Shown: in pieces, positions 31,022 to 38,842 of the stretch | Position numbering within the stretch: the stretch's first letter is position 1 | Layout: each line of letters starts with the position of its first letter | Assembly: GCA_937958475.1 (NCBI GenBank) | Contig: CALFXR010000095.1 | Span: 1 to 41,479 of the forward strand | DNA from: an uncultured Mesorhizobium sp. | GTDB taxonomy: Bacteria; Pseudomonadota; Alphaproteobacteria; Rhizobiales; Rhizobiaceae | Direction: 5' to 3' | DNA length: 41,479 nt | Notes under the pieces: generated by a model | Databases searched by the model: none | The model's input: the letters and a program-made list of their open reading frames with translations, nothing else | Told to the model about the DNA's origin: nothing | Program-made: the position numbers and the translations under genes

Positions 31022-31050
31022 GCTATAGGCGGGCGGGCGTTGCACCGCAA
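31022..31050 (-). promoter_or_regulatory. Predicted pyrB promoter
   Basis: On the minus strand: -35 TTGCGG (31050-31045), 17-bp spacer, -10 TATAGC (31027-31022). The predicted start is near 31015, about 5 nt from ATG 31010. The -10 resembles the gatC promoter here (TATAGG). Confidence 0.55.
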
Positions 31051-31117
31051 GCGCCGACGCCCGGCTGCGGTCCTTGTCCAAGGGAATTTCGCCGGCGTCG
31101 TCGTTCACGCCGAAACC

Positions 31118-31146
31118 TTCGCGATCGCGGGACCATCCGCTATAAG
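31118..31146 (+). promoter_or_regulatory. Possible aidB promoter
   Basis: -35 TTCGCG (31118-31123, weak), 17-bp spacer, -10 TATAAG (31141-31146, five of six matches). The leader to the GTG start at 31203 would be about 50 nt. No Ada-type element was recognised. Confidence 0.45.
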
Positions 31147-31202
31147 GGCCGAAGGCAGCCAGGATTCGCGGCGGGCCGTTGTTTCAGTCCGAAGGAAGAT
31201 CG

Positions 31203-32828
31203 GTGAACCACGACGTCACGAACCAGACGCCTCCGCTCGCCGGGTCCAACGCCTGGCGTGGCGACCCGCTGCTGGTGCAGCTCGCCGAATCCTACTCGCC
31301 GGCCGTGCGCAAGGATCTCGATCTCCAGGGCCGTTTCGTCATGAATCCGGAGGCGCAGGACTTGGCGCGGCTGGCCAACAGCGAGCTGCCGCGCTTGCGG
31401 ACCCACGACCGCCACGGGCGACGCCTCGATCAGGTCGAGTTCCACCCCGCCTACCACGCCCTCATGCGGCGCGCGGTGGCGACGGGACTGCACTCCTCGG
31501 TGTGGGAGAACGGCGAGGCCGAAGTGGGCCGCCGGCACCAGGTGCGCGCGGCGCGCTTCTACCTGACCGCCGAGCTCGAATGCGGACACCTTTGCCCGAT
31601 CACGATGACCAGTGCGTCCCTGGCGGCGCTGATGGCGAGCCCGAAGCTCTTCCGCGAATGGGCGCCGCGCGTCACCACGCGCAAGTACGACCATTCGCAG
31701 AAGCCGCCGGTGCAGAAGGGCGGCCTCACCCTCGGCATGGGCATGACGGAGACGCAGGGTGGCACCGACGTGCGCGCCAACACGACGCGCGCCGAACGCG
31801 CCGGCGGCGGCTTCTACCGCGTCAGCGGACACAAATGGTTCATGTCGGCGCCGATGTGCGACGCCTTCCTGATGCTGGCGCAGGCGCCGGAGGGGCTGTC
31901 GTGTTTCCTCGTCCCGCGCATCCTCGGCGACGGCAACGGCAACGGCCTTCACTTCCAGCGGCTCAAGGACAAGCTCGGCAACCGCTCCAACGCCTCGGCG
32001 GAGGTCGAGATCGACAATGCCATCGGCGAGATCGTCGGCGAGCCCGGCGCCGGCGTGCGCACGATCATGGACATGGTGACGCTGACCCGGCTCGACTGCG
32101 CGGTGGCCTCCGCCGGCCTGATGCGCGCCGGCCTCGCCGAGGCGGTGCACCACTGCCGGCATCGCAGCGTGTCGGGCAAGGCGCTGATCGACCAGCCGCT
32201 GATGCAGCGCGTGCTCGCCGACATGGCGCTCGACGTCGCCGCGGCGACGGCGCTCTCCTTCCGCCTGGCGCGATCGTTCGACGAAGCCGCCAGCAACCGG
32301 GGGGAGGCGGCGTTCGCCCGCGCCATGACCGCGGTGGTGAAGTACTGGGTGTGCAAGATCGCGCCGCCGCTGCTCTACGAGGCGATGGAGTGCCTGGGCG
32401 GCAACGGCTATGTCGAGGAAGCGCCGCTGGCGCGCTACTATCGCGAGGCTCCGGTCAACGCGATCTGGGAAGGCTCCGGCAACGTCATGGCGCTCGACGT
32501 GCTGCGCGTGCTCGCCCGCGGCCCCGGCCTTTTCGACGACGTGCTCGCCGTCATCGAGCGCGACCTCGGCCAGAGCGGGCCCGGTACCACGGGCGTGCTG
32601 CGCGCCGCCATGCAGGTGGCGAGTTCGGACGAGGGATCCGCGCGGATCCTCACCGAACAGCTCGCGCTTTCCGCCGCCGCCGCCGAATTGCGCCGGCTCG
32701 GCGCCGGGCGGATCGCCGACGCCTTCATCGAGACCCGCCTCGCCGGGCAGTGGCGCGGCACATACGGCATGCTCGATGCCCGCCACGACGCCCGGCTCAT
32801 CGTCGACACGCTCTATCCGGCGAACTGA
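31203..32828 (+). CDS. aidB: AidB-type acyl-CoA dehydrogenase family flavoprotein
   Basis: 541 residues from GTG 31203, exactly the E. coli AidB length; AAGGA lies 7 nt before this start, whereas a TTG at 31179 has no site. AidB is a FAD protein of the acyl-CoA dehydrogenase fold that binds DNA and is linked to resistance to alkylating agents. Visible blocks include CPITMTSASLAAL, GMGMTETQGGTDVRANTT (flavin/substrate region), SGHKWFMSAPMCDAF and EAMECLGGNGYVEE, plus the extra C-terminal helical domain (ARILTEQLALSAAAAELRR). It is divergent from pyrB and overlaps the convergent AEC gene by 16 bp. Confidence 0.9.
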   Translation: MNHDVTNQTPPLAGSNAWRGDPLLVQLAESYSPAVRKDLDLQGRFVMNPEAQDLARLANSELPRLRTHDRHGRRLDQVEFHPAYHALMRRAVATGLHSSVWENGEAEVGRRHQVRAARFYLTAELECGHLCPITMTSASLAALMASPKLFREWAPRVTTRKYDHSQKPPVQKGGLTLGMGMTETQGGTDVRANTTRAERAGGGFYRVSGHKWFMSAPMCDAFLMLAQAPEGLSCFLVPRILGDGNGNGLHFQRLKDKLGNRSNASAEVEIDNAIGEIVGEPGAGVRTIMDMVTLTRLDCAVASAGLMRAGLAEAVHHCRHRSVSGKALIDQPLMQRVLADMALDVAAATALSFRLARSFDEAASNRGEAAFARAMTAVVKYWVCKIAPPLLYEAMECLGGNGYVEEAPLARYYREAPVNAIWEGSGNVMALDVLRVLARGPGLFDDVLAVIERDLGQSGPGTTGVLRAAMQVASSDEGSARILTEQLALSAAAAELRRLGAGRIADAFIETRLAGQWRGTYGMLDARHDARLIVDTLYPAN

Positions 32829-33748
32829 GCCGAGATCGCCAGCACGGCCGGGATGCTCAGGAAAGACACGACGGTCTGCAGCGTCGTGACCGCCGCGTAG
32901 AGTTCGGCGTCGCCGCCCATCTGGCGGGCGAGCAGATAGCCGTTCATCGCGGTCGGCACGGCGGCGCAGAGGGCGAGGTACTGGAGCTGCATGCCGGAGA
33001 GGCCCAGCCCGACCGCGATGCCGACGAGAAGGGCGGGGAAGACCGCCAGCTTGAGGATGACCGGCAGCACCATGGCGAAACCCGGCCTCAGCAGGTCGCC
33101 CGGCCGCAGGCCGGCGCCGATGACGACGAGGCCCATGCCGAGCGCGGCGCGGCCGACGAGATGGAGCGTTTCGGCGAAAGGCTCGTAGAGGCCGCCCGGA
33201 GCCAGCCTGACGAGCAGGGCAGCGAAGGAAGCGAGAATCAGCGGGTTGATCGCGATCTTGGCGAAAACGCTGCCCCAGCGGGCGCCGCGCTCGGAAAACC
33301 GTTCGAGCACGAAGATCGAGGCGAGGTTGATCGGGATGATGATCACCGCCATGACCAGCGCCACGACCGCGCTTCCCTCCGGCGGGAAGATCTTTTCGGC
33401 AATGGCGAAGGCCATGAAGCCGTTCCAGCGCAGCGACGTCTGGAACACCGACGAGAACTGGCCGGCGGAGACGAGGCCGGCGGCGCCGAACACCTTCCAG
33501 CACACGAACAGCACGACGCACATGAGGACGATCGAGGCGGCCAGCGCGATCATCATGACGTCGAGGGAAAGCCCGGCGAAATCGGCCTCGGAGATCGTGA
33601 CGAAGAGCAGCGTCGGATAGAGGAACCAGTAGCCGAGCTTTTCGAGGCCCGGCCAGGTCGCGTCGTCGAAGACGGGCGCGCGGCGCAGCATGTTTCCGAC
33701 CAGGATCAGCAGGAAGATGGGGAGGATGCTCTCGAAGGTGGCGGTCAT
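32813..33748 (-). CDS. AEC family transporter
   Basis: 311 residues with about ten membrane helices in two halves, matching the auxin efflux carrier (AEC) superfamily. It opens ESILPIFLLILVGNMLRRAP; the second half contains MGLVVIGAGLRPGDLL and the terminal block YLALCAAVPTAMNGYLLARQ, where the proline and asparagine are typical of the substrate site. Bacterial AEC carriers move small organic acids such as malate or malonate; the substrate here is unknown. ATG 33748. Its 3' end overlaps aidB by 16 bp on the opposite strand. Confidence 0.87.
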   Translation of the reverse strand: MTATFESILPIFLLILVGNMLRRAPVFDDATWPGLEKLGYWFLYPTLLFVTISEADFAGLSLDVMMIALAASIVLMCVVLFVCWKVFGAAGLVSAGQFSSVFQTSLRWNGFMAFAIAEKIFPPEGSAVVALVMAVIIIPINLASIFVLERFSERGARWGSVFAKIAINPLILASFAALLVRLAPGGLYEPFAETLHLVGRAALGMGLVVIGAGLRPGDLLRPGFAMVLPVILKLAVFPALLVGIAVGLGLSGMQLQYLALCAAVPTAMNGYLLARQMGGDAELYAAVTTLQTVVSFLSIPAVLAISAQFAG

Positions 33749-33952
33749 CTCAGGCTCCGGACCCCGAACCCCGACGCCGATCACGCAAGAGTGAGGATTG
33801 CGGGCGGCCGCCCGGTGGAAACCCGGCGGGTGGTAGGCGTTGGAGGACGCGCTGTAAAGCGGGGAAGGGCGCGGCGTTAACCTTAACAATTGGTTTCCAT
33901 TGCGGGCGGCCCGGTTAACCGTCACCTTCGAAACCAAGCGAGCCTGGATTCG

Positions 33953-34507
33953 ATGCGGCCTATCCTCACCCCCTTTCTGGCGTTGTACTGGACGGCGGCG
34001 TTCGCCGTGCTGGCCATGGTGGCCGTCAACGGCGGTGACGCGGGAACGAGCCGGGTGATGCACATGGCCGGGCTTTCCTCTGCCAACCTGCCCGCGGGCG
34101 CGGTCGCCGCGACCGTGCTGGCCTTCGGCCTCGCGCTGATCGCGGCGCTGTTCCTGTGGGCCTTCGTGCAGGGCGTGCTGGACAGCCGCATCGGCGCCGA
34201 AGACAGCGAGGCGGTGCTTCGCCTTTGCTTCGGCGGCGCGTTCGGAATGGCTGCTCTCCTTGCCGTCGCGGCAGCCGTCGGCGGCGCGGAAACGGGCCTG
34301 TCGGCGCCGACCGTGCTGATCGGGGCGCTGGCGGCTTCCTACCTCGCCATATCCGCGGAGCGCTGGATCTCGCACGCAATGGCCGCCGCGGCCGACGCGC
34401 CCGCGGACGGCGGGGCGCGGACGATGGCGGTAGACGCCGCCCGCCAGGCGCTGCTCTCGCGCCCTGTCGGCCGGGAAGTGGCGCAAGGTCCTGGAGATCC
34501 GCTGTGA
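33953..34507 (+). CDS. Integral membrane protein of unknown function
   Basis: 184 residues with four hydrophobic segments (about 5-24, 48-72, 93-110 and 118-134) and a polar alanine-rich tail. No catalytic or binding motif is visible and I do not recognise a named family. ATG 33953 was chosen over a start 21 codons upstream because the hydrophobic helix begins directly after it; the ribosome-binding site is weak. Its stop overlaps the GTG start of the DUF6105 gene (GTGA), so the two are probably translationally coupled and may act together in the membrane. Three TTAAC motifs lie upstream. Confidence 0.75.
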   Translation: MRPILTPFLALYWTAAFAVLAMVAVNGGDAGTSRVMHMAGLSSANLPAGAVAATVLAFGLALIAALFLWAFVQGVLDSRIGAEDSEAVLRLCFGGAFGMAALLAVAAAVGGAETGLSAPTVLIGALAASYLAISAERWISHAMAAAADAPADGGARTMAVDAARQALLSRPVGREVAQGPGDPL

Positions 34508-34968
34508 AGTACGTGTTCGCCGTCTGGGCCACGCCGCTCGTGCTGTTCTGGGGCTGGTACTTCCTGTCGCTGAACGACATGCACTTCGGCTACATCATGC
34601 TGACGCGGCAGGCGCACGACCTGATCTTCCAGCTCTACGGGCAGATGATCGGCATGGATCCGCAGGCGATTCCGATGCTGGTCGCGCAGGCCTGCATCTT
34701 CGACACCGGCTTGATCGTGGCGATCTGGGCGTTCCGCCGCCGCCGCGAGATCAGGGCCTGGGCGACCGAGGCGCTGGTCCGCTTCCAGCCGGCCCTAGCC
34801 TCCGCCGAGGCCGTGCAGACGGTCGAGGACGCCCTGGAGAATGAAGGCCGCCGCCGCGGAATCGATCCGCGTCCGGCGTTTCTTGCGCGAGACGTCCATC
34901 TCGATCAGCGCCCGTTCGGCGGCTACCGTCGACAGCCTTTCGTCCCAGAAGGCGAACGGCAGGCCTGA
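34504..34968 (+). CDS. DUF6105-like small membrane protein
   Basis: 154 residues from GTG 34504. The start MKYVFAVWATPLVLFWGWYF, then NDMHFGYIMLTRQAHDLIFQ and YGQMIGMDPQAIPMLV, is a pattern I recall from rhizobial proteins classed as DUF6105. Two membrane helices (about 3-20 and 58-78) are followed by a basic FRRRREIRAW stretch. From about residue 98 the reading frame runs antisense through the 3' end of ruvX for 174 bp, and this tail (RRRGIDPRPAFLARDVHLDQ) looks unlike a designed domain. The gene is coupled to the preceding membrane protein by GTGA. Confidence 0.75.
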   Translation: MKYVFAVWATPLVLFWGWYFLSLNDMHFGYIMLTRQAHDLIFQLYGQMIGMDPQAIPMLVAQACIFDTGLIVAIWAFRRRREIRAWATEALVRFQPALASAEAVQTVEDALENEGRRRGIDPRPAFLARDVHLDQRPFGGYRRQPFVPEGERQA

Positions 34969-35268
34969 CAGCCGCTCCATGTTGCGCACGAAGGCGCGCG
35001 AGGTCTGCGCACGCGGTCCTTCCGAACCGTCCATGTTGACCGGCAGCCCGATGACACAGGCGCCGACCCTGTCGCGGGCGAAAAGAGCCAGAAGGGCCTG
35101 CGCGTCGAGCGTGAACTTCTTGCGCAGGATGACCGGGCGCGGGTGGGCGAAGGAAAGGCCGGCGTCCGACACGGCGACGCCGATCGTCTTGTCGCCGAGA
35201 TCGATGCCGGCCAGCGTCCTGCCGTCGTGCAGGTGGTCGGCGAGTTCTTCGATGCGCACCGTCGGCAC
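34795..35268 (-). CDS. ruvX: Holliday junction resolvase-like RuvX (YqgF)
   Basis: 157 residues of the RNase H-like fold. GIDLGDKTIGVAVSD supplies the first catalytic aspartate, VIGLPVNMDGSEGPRAQ is the family hallmark, FWDERLSTVAAER carries the second acidic site, and IDSAAAAFILQGVLD ends the fold. Proposed roles are resolving recombination intermediates and 16S rRNA 5' processing. GTG 35268 with GGAA upstream is the best start. Its last 174 bp are antisense to the DUF6105 gene. It is divergent from the UPF0173 hydrolase. Confidence 0.92.
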   Translation of the reverse strand: MPTVRIEELADHLHDGRTLAGIDLGDKTIGVAVSDAGLSFAHPRPVILRKKFTLDAQALLALFARDRVGACVIGLPVNMDGSEGPRAQTSRAFVRNMERLSGLPFAFWDERLSTVAAERALIEMDVSRKKRRTRIDSAAAAFILQGVLDRLHGLGGG

Positions 35269-35299
35269 GTGATTTCCGTTCTCTCGGGTCCGCGTCTCT

Positions 35300-35327
35300 T
35301 TGACAGCGGCGTAGGGCGTTCTATCCT
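35300..35327 (+). promoter_or_regulatory. Predicted promoter of the UPF0173 hydrolase
   Basis: Consensus -35 TTGACA (35300-35305), 16-bp spacer, -10 TATCCT (35322-35327). The predicted start is near 35335, giving a leader of about 24 nt with GAGGAG before ATG 35359. Confidence 0.6.
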
Positions 35328-35358
35328 CGCAGCGACGAGAAATCGAGGAGCACCCCCA

Positions 35359-36066
35359 ATGAAAGTGACCTGGTACGGCCATTCCGCATTCCGTATCGAT
35401 TCGGGCGACGCGTCGATCCTGATCGATCCCTTCCTGGCCGGTAACCCGTCCTGGAAGGGCGGATGGGAAGGGCCGGCGAAAGGCGTCACCCACGTGCTGA
35501 TCACGCACGGCCACGACGACCATGTCGGCAGCGCCGCCGACATCCTGAAGGAGACCGGCGCGATGCTCGTCGCCAATTTCGAGATCTGCATGCACCTCGT
35601 CGGCAAGGGCGTCGACCAGGGCAGGATCAATCCCGGCAATACGGGCGGCACCGTCGACTGCGGCGGCTTCACCACGACCTTCGTCCAGGCGCTGCATTCG
35701 TCGTCGGCGTCGGGCGCGGGCGGTTCCAACACCTATCTCGGCAATCCCCTCGGGCTCGTCCTGCATTTCCCCGACGCGCCCACGGTGTATCACATGGGCG
35801 ACACCGACATCTTCGGCGACATGGCGCTGATCAGCGAACTGCACGAGCCGAAAATCGGCATGGTGCCGATCGGCGACCGCTTCACCATGGGCGGCGCCGT
35901 GGCGGCGCTGGCCTGCCGGCGATTCTTCCACTTCGACAAGGTCTTTCCGTGCCACTATGCCTCGTTCGGCATGCTCGACCAGACGGCGCAGAAATTCGTC
36001 GACGGCATGCAGGGATCGGGCACGAAGGTGGTCGCGGCGAAGGTCGGCGCCGCGGTCGAGGTCTGA
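35359..36066 (+). CDS. UPF0173 family metal-dependent hydrolase
   Basis: 235 residues of the metallo-beta-lactamase fold. The metal motif is THGHDDHVG (H50, H52, D54, H55), with further ligands likely in YHMGDTDIFGD and PCHYASFGM. The start MKVTWYGHSAFRI is typical of UPF0173 proteins, whose substrate is not established. GAGGAG lies 8 nt before ATG 35359, and a good promoter is present. It is followed 22 bp later by a small secreted protein that may share its transcript. Confidence 0.92.
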   Translation: MKVTWYGHSAFRIDSGDASILIDPFLAGNPSWKGGWEGPAKGVTHVLITHGHDDHVGSAADILKETGAMLVANFEICMHLVGKGVDQGRINPGNTGGTVDCGGFTTTFVQALHSSSASGAGGSNTYLGNPLGLVLHFPDAPTVYHMGDTDIFGDMALISELHEPKIGMVPIGDRFTMGGAVAALACRRFFHFDKVFPCHYASFGMLDQTAQKFVDGMQGSGTKVVAAKVGAAVEV

Positions 36067-36088
36067 TGGAACATACAGGGGGCAGGTC

Positions 36089-36502
36089 ATGACTTTCAGC
36101 AGAATCTTCGCGGCCACGGCATTGTTGGCCTCGACCGGCGGCGCGCTCGCCGACGACTTCATCTCGGGCGTCTATCTACAGTCAGAGGAACTCTGCCAGC
36201 AGGCGAAGACGGAGACGATCCAGGCGGTCATCGAGGCCGGTAACGTGCTGCTGACCGCGCGCGGCATCGAGGGCATCGAGTTCAATTGCGAGTTCATCGA
36301 GGTGAAGAAGGCGACGCGCGCGCCGGCCTGGCTGGTCCATGCGATCTGCCAGGAGCCGGGCTACGTCTTTCCCGACGTGCTCTCGGTGACGCAGCTGAGC
36401 CCGACGCAGATCGACGTGGTCTCCGTCGTCGGTCCGGGCGACGACGCGATGCCGACGAACACGGCGAGCTATCAGTTCTGCGAGGGCGTCGCCGCGCCGT
36501 AG
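36089..36502 (+). CDS. Secreted small protein with four cysteines, unknown function
   Basis: 137 residues. A Sec signal peptide is clear: MTFSRIFAATALLAS, then an alanine-rich end with likely cleavage after A21. The mature protein has four cysteines (C36, C67, C87, C131), enough for two disulfides, and is otherwise acidic with no recognisable domain or lipobox. AGG precedes ATG 36089. It lies 22 bp downstream of the UPF0173 gene, probably in the same transcript, and upstream of the gatC promoter. I do not recognise a family. Confidence 0.78.
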   Translation: MTFSRIFAATALLASTGGALADDFISGVYLQSEELCQQAKTETIQAVIEAGNVLLTARGIEGIEFNCEFIEVKKATRAPAWLVHAICQEPGYVFPDVLSVTQLSPTQIDVVSVVGPGDDAMPTNTASYQFCEGVAAP

Positions 36503-36534
36503 GGCGCCGGGCCGCCGATCCGTCCTCATCCGAG

Positions 36535-36563
36535 TTGCGCGCCGTCCGCCGCGCGGCTATAGG
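36535..36563 (+). promoter_or_regulatory. Predicted gatC promoter
   Basis: -35 TTGCGC (36535-36540), 17-bp spacer, -10 TATAGG (36558-36563). The start is expected near 36570, about 33 nt before ATG 36603. Confidence 0.6.
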
Positions 36564-36602
36564 CCGGACATCGATCCAGCCCGGCCAGCCGGAGGTTTTG
36601 CC

Positions 36603-36890
36603 ATGTCCGTCGACCTCGACACCGTCAAGCGCGTCGCGCGCCTCGCCCGCATCGCGGTCGACGCGGAGGACGCCGAGCGCATGACCGGCGAACTCAACGC
36701 CATCCTCGGCTTCGTCGAGCAGCTCGACGAGGTCGACGTCTCGGGCGTCGAGCCGATGACCTCGGTCATCCCGATGGCGATGAGGAAACGGCAGGACGCG
36801 GTCACCGACGGCGGCAAGGCGGACGACATCGTCGCCAACGCGCCGGCCACCGACGAGAATTTTTTCCTCGTGCCGAAGGTGGTGGAGTAG
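36603..36890 (+). CDS. gatC: Asp-tRNA(Asn)/Glu-tRNA(Gln) amidotransferase subunit C
   Basis: 95 residues, the small belt subunit that stabilises GatA and GatB in the complex converting misacylated Glu-tRNA(Gln) and Asp-tRNA(Asn). The start MSVDLDTVKRVARLARIAVD, then AILGFVEQLDEVDVSGVEPM, and the tail ATDENFFLVPKVVE are all typical. GGAGG lies 7 nt before ATG 36603. It is the first gene of gatC-GNAT-gatA; gatB is not in the window. Confidence 0.95.
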   Translation: MSVDLDTVKRVARLARIAVDAEDAERMTGELNAILGFVEQLDEVDVSGVEPMTSVIPMAMRKRQDAVTDGGKADDIVANAPATDENFFLVPKVVE

Positions 36891-36893
36891 GCC

Positions 36894-37361
36894 GTGACCG
36901 TCACGATCGCCGTCGAGACGCCATTGCAGGACGATGTGCGCGCGCTGGTGGCCGATCTCAACGCCACCATGATCCCGCTGACGCCGCGGGAATTCCAGTT
37001 CCAGCTGACCGTCGAGCAGATGGCGGAGCCGTCGGTGACGCTGTACGTCGCGCGCGACGGCGCGGGGCGGGCGGTCGGCATGGGTGCGCTGAAGGACCAT
37101 GGCGGGCTCGGCGAGGTGAAGCGCATGTACACGCTGCCCGAAGTGCGCGGCCAGCGCGTCGGCTCGGCGATCCTCCAGCGCATCGAGGCGCTGGCGCGGG
37201 ACAAGGGCCTGTCGCGCCTGGTGCTGGAAACCGGCGAGGCGCCCGGCTTCGAGCCGGCCTATCGCGTCTACGAGCGCGGCGGCTTCGAACGTTGCGGCGC
37301 CGTACTCGACTACCCCGATTCAGGCTTTTCAAGATTTTACGAGAAGAAGCTCGACCGATGA
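36894..37361 (+). CDS. GNAT N-acetyltransferase between gatC and gatA
   Basis: 155 residues. The acetyl-CoA loop is RGQRVGSAILQRIEALARD, after a strand GEVKRMYTLPEV; the C-terminal part AYRVYERGGFERCG, then FSRFYEKKL, completes a GNAT fold of the YsnE/PhnO-like sort. The acceptor is unknown. GTG 36894 has GGAG 6 nt upstream. It starts 3 bp after the gatC stop and its stop overlaps the gatA ATG (ATGA), so it is translated as part of the gat operon. Some related genomes keep a GNAT gene here; whether it acts on the amidotransferase or tRNA is unknown. Confidence 0.9.
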   Translation: MTVTIAVETPLQDDVRALVADLNATMIPLTPREFQFQLTVEQMAEPSVTLYVARDGAGRAVGMGALKDHGGLGEVKRMYTLPEVRGQRVGSAILQRIEALARDKGLSRLVLETGEAPGFEPAYRVYERGGFERCGAVLDYPDSGFSRFYEKKLDR

Positions 37362-38839
37362 CCGAACTGACCCGCCTGACGATCGCCGAAGCCCGGACAA
37401 AACTGCGCACCCGGGAATTCACCGCGTCCGAGCTGACGGAGGCCTATCTCGCCGCGATCGACCGCGCCAATCCGGCGCTCAACGCCTATATCGCGGTCAC
37501 CCACGACACGTCGCGGGCGATGGCAAAGGCGTCCGACGCGCGGCTCGCCGCGGGTGAGGGCGGGGCGCTGGAAGGCATCCCGCTCGGCATCAAGGACCTG
37601 TTCGCGACCGAAGGAGTCCACACGCAGGCGTGCAGCCACGTGCTCGACGGATTCAAGCCGCGCTACGAATCGACGGTCACGGCGAATCTCTGGGCCGACG
37701 GCGCCGTCATGCTCGGCAAGCTGAACATGGACGAGTTCGCCATGGGCTCGTCGAACGAGACGTCCTACTACGGGCCGGTGGTCAACCCGTGGCGCGCCGA
37801 GGGCTCCAACCTCGACCTCGTGCCCGGCGGCTCGTCGGGCGGCTCGGCGGCGGCGGTCTCGGCCTTCCTGTGCGCCGGCGCGACGGCGACCGATACGGGC
37901 GGCTCGATCCGTCAGCCGGCGGCCTTTACCGGCACGGTCGGCATCAAACCGACCTACGGGCGCTGCTCGCGCTGGGGCATCGTCGCCTTCGCCTCCTCGC
38001 TCGACCAGGCCGGGCCGATCGCCCGCGACGTGCGCGACGCGGCGATCCTCCTGAAATCGATGGCCTCGGTCGACGCCAAGGACACGACGTCGGTCGACCG
38101 GCCGGTGCCCGACTACGAGGCCGCGCTCGGCCGTTCGGTCCGGGGCATGAAGGTCGGCATCCCGAAGGAATACCGGGTCGACGGCATGCCGGCCGAGATC
38201 GAGGCACTATGGCAGAAGGGCATCGCCTGGCTGAAGGACGCCGGCGCCGAGATCGTCGACATCTCGCTGCCGCACACGAAGTACGCGCTGCCGGCCTACT
38301 ACATCGTCGCCCCGGCGGAGGCCTCGTCGAATCTCGCCCGCTACGACGGCGTGCGCTACGGCCTGCGCGTGCCCGGCAAGGACATCGTCGACATGTACGA
38401 GCAGAGCCGCGCCGCGGGCTTCGGCCGCGAGGTCAAGCGGCGCATCATGATCGGCACCTACGTTCTCTCCGCCGGCTACTACGACGCCTATTATCTGCGT
38501 GCGCAGAAGGTCAGGACGCTGATCAAGCGCGACTTCGAACTGGCCTTCGAGGCCGGCGTCGACGTCATCCTGACGCCGGCGACGCCCTCGGCGGCGTTCG
38601 GGCTGGCCGACGAGGACATGAAGGCCGACCCGGTCAAGATGTACCTGAACGACGTCTTCACCGTGACGGTGAACATGGCCGGGCTTCCGGGCATCGCGGT
38701 GCCGGCGGGGCTCGATTCGCGCGGCCTGCCGCTCGGCCTGCAGCTGATCGGGCGGCCGTTCGACGAGGAGACGCTGTTCCAGACCGCGCATGTCATCGAA
38801 CAGGCCGCCGGCCGCTTCAAGCCCGAGCCCTGGTGGTGA
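37358..38839 (+). CDS. gatA: Asp-tRNA(Asn)/Glu-tRNA(Gln) amidotransferase subunit A
   Basis: 493 residues, the glutaminase subunit of the amidotransferase and a member of the amidase-signature family. The catalytic triad is K79 (GIKDLF), S159 (PGGSSGGS) and S183 (TGGSIRQPA), each five residues or fewer from the staphylococcal enzyme's positions. It frees ammonia from glutamine and channels it to GatB. ATG 37358 overlaps the GNAT stop. A membrane-protein ORF begins 3 bp after its stop. Confidence 0.96.
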   Translation: MTELTRLTIAEARTKLRTREFTASELTEAYLAAIDRANPALNAYIAVTHDTSRAMAKASDARLAAGEGGALEGIPLGIKDLFATEGVHTQACSHVLDGFKPRYESTVTANLWADGAVMLGKLNMDEFAMGSSNETSYYGPVVNPWRAEGSNLDLVPGGSSGGSAAAVSAFLCAGATATDTGGSIRQPAAFTGTVGIKPTYGRCSRWGIVAFASSLDQAGPIARDVRDAAILLKSMASVDAKDTTSVDRPVPDYEAALGRSVRGMKVGIPKEYRVDGMPAEIEALWQKGIAWLKDAGAEIVDISLPHTKYALPAYYIVAPAEASSNLARYDGVRYGLRVPGKDIVDMYEQSRAAGFGREVKRRIMIGTYVLSAGYYDAYYLRAQKVRTLIKRDFELAFEAGVDVILTPATPSAAFGLADEDMKADPVKMYLNDVFTVTVNMAGLPGIAVPAGLDSRGLPLGLQLIGRPFDEETLFQTAHVIEQAAGRFKPEPWW

Positions 38840-38842
38840 GCG

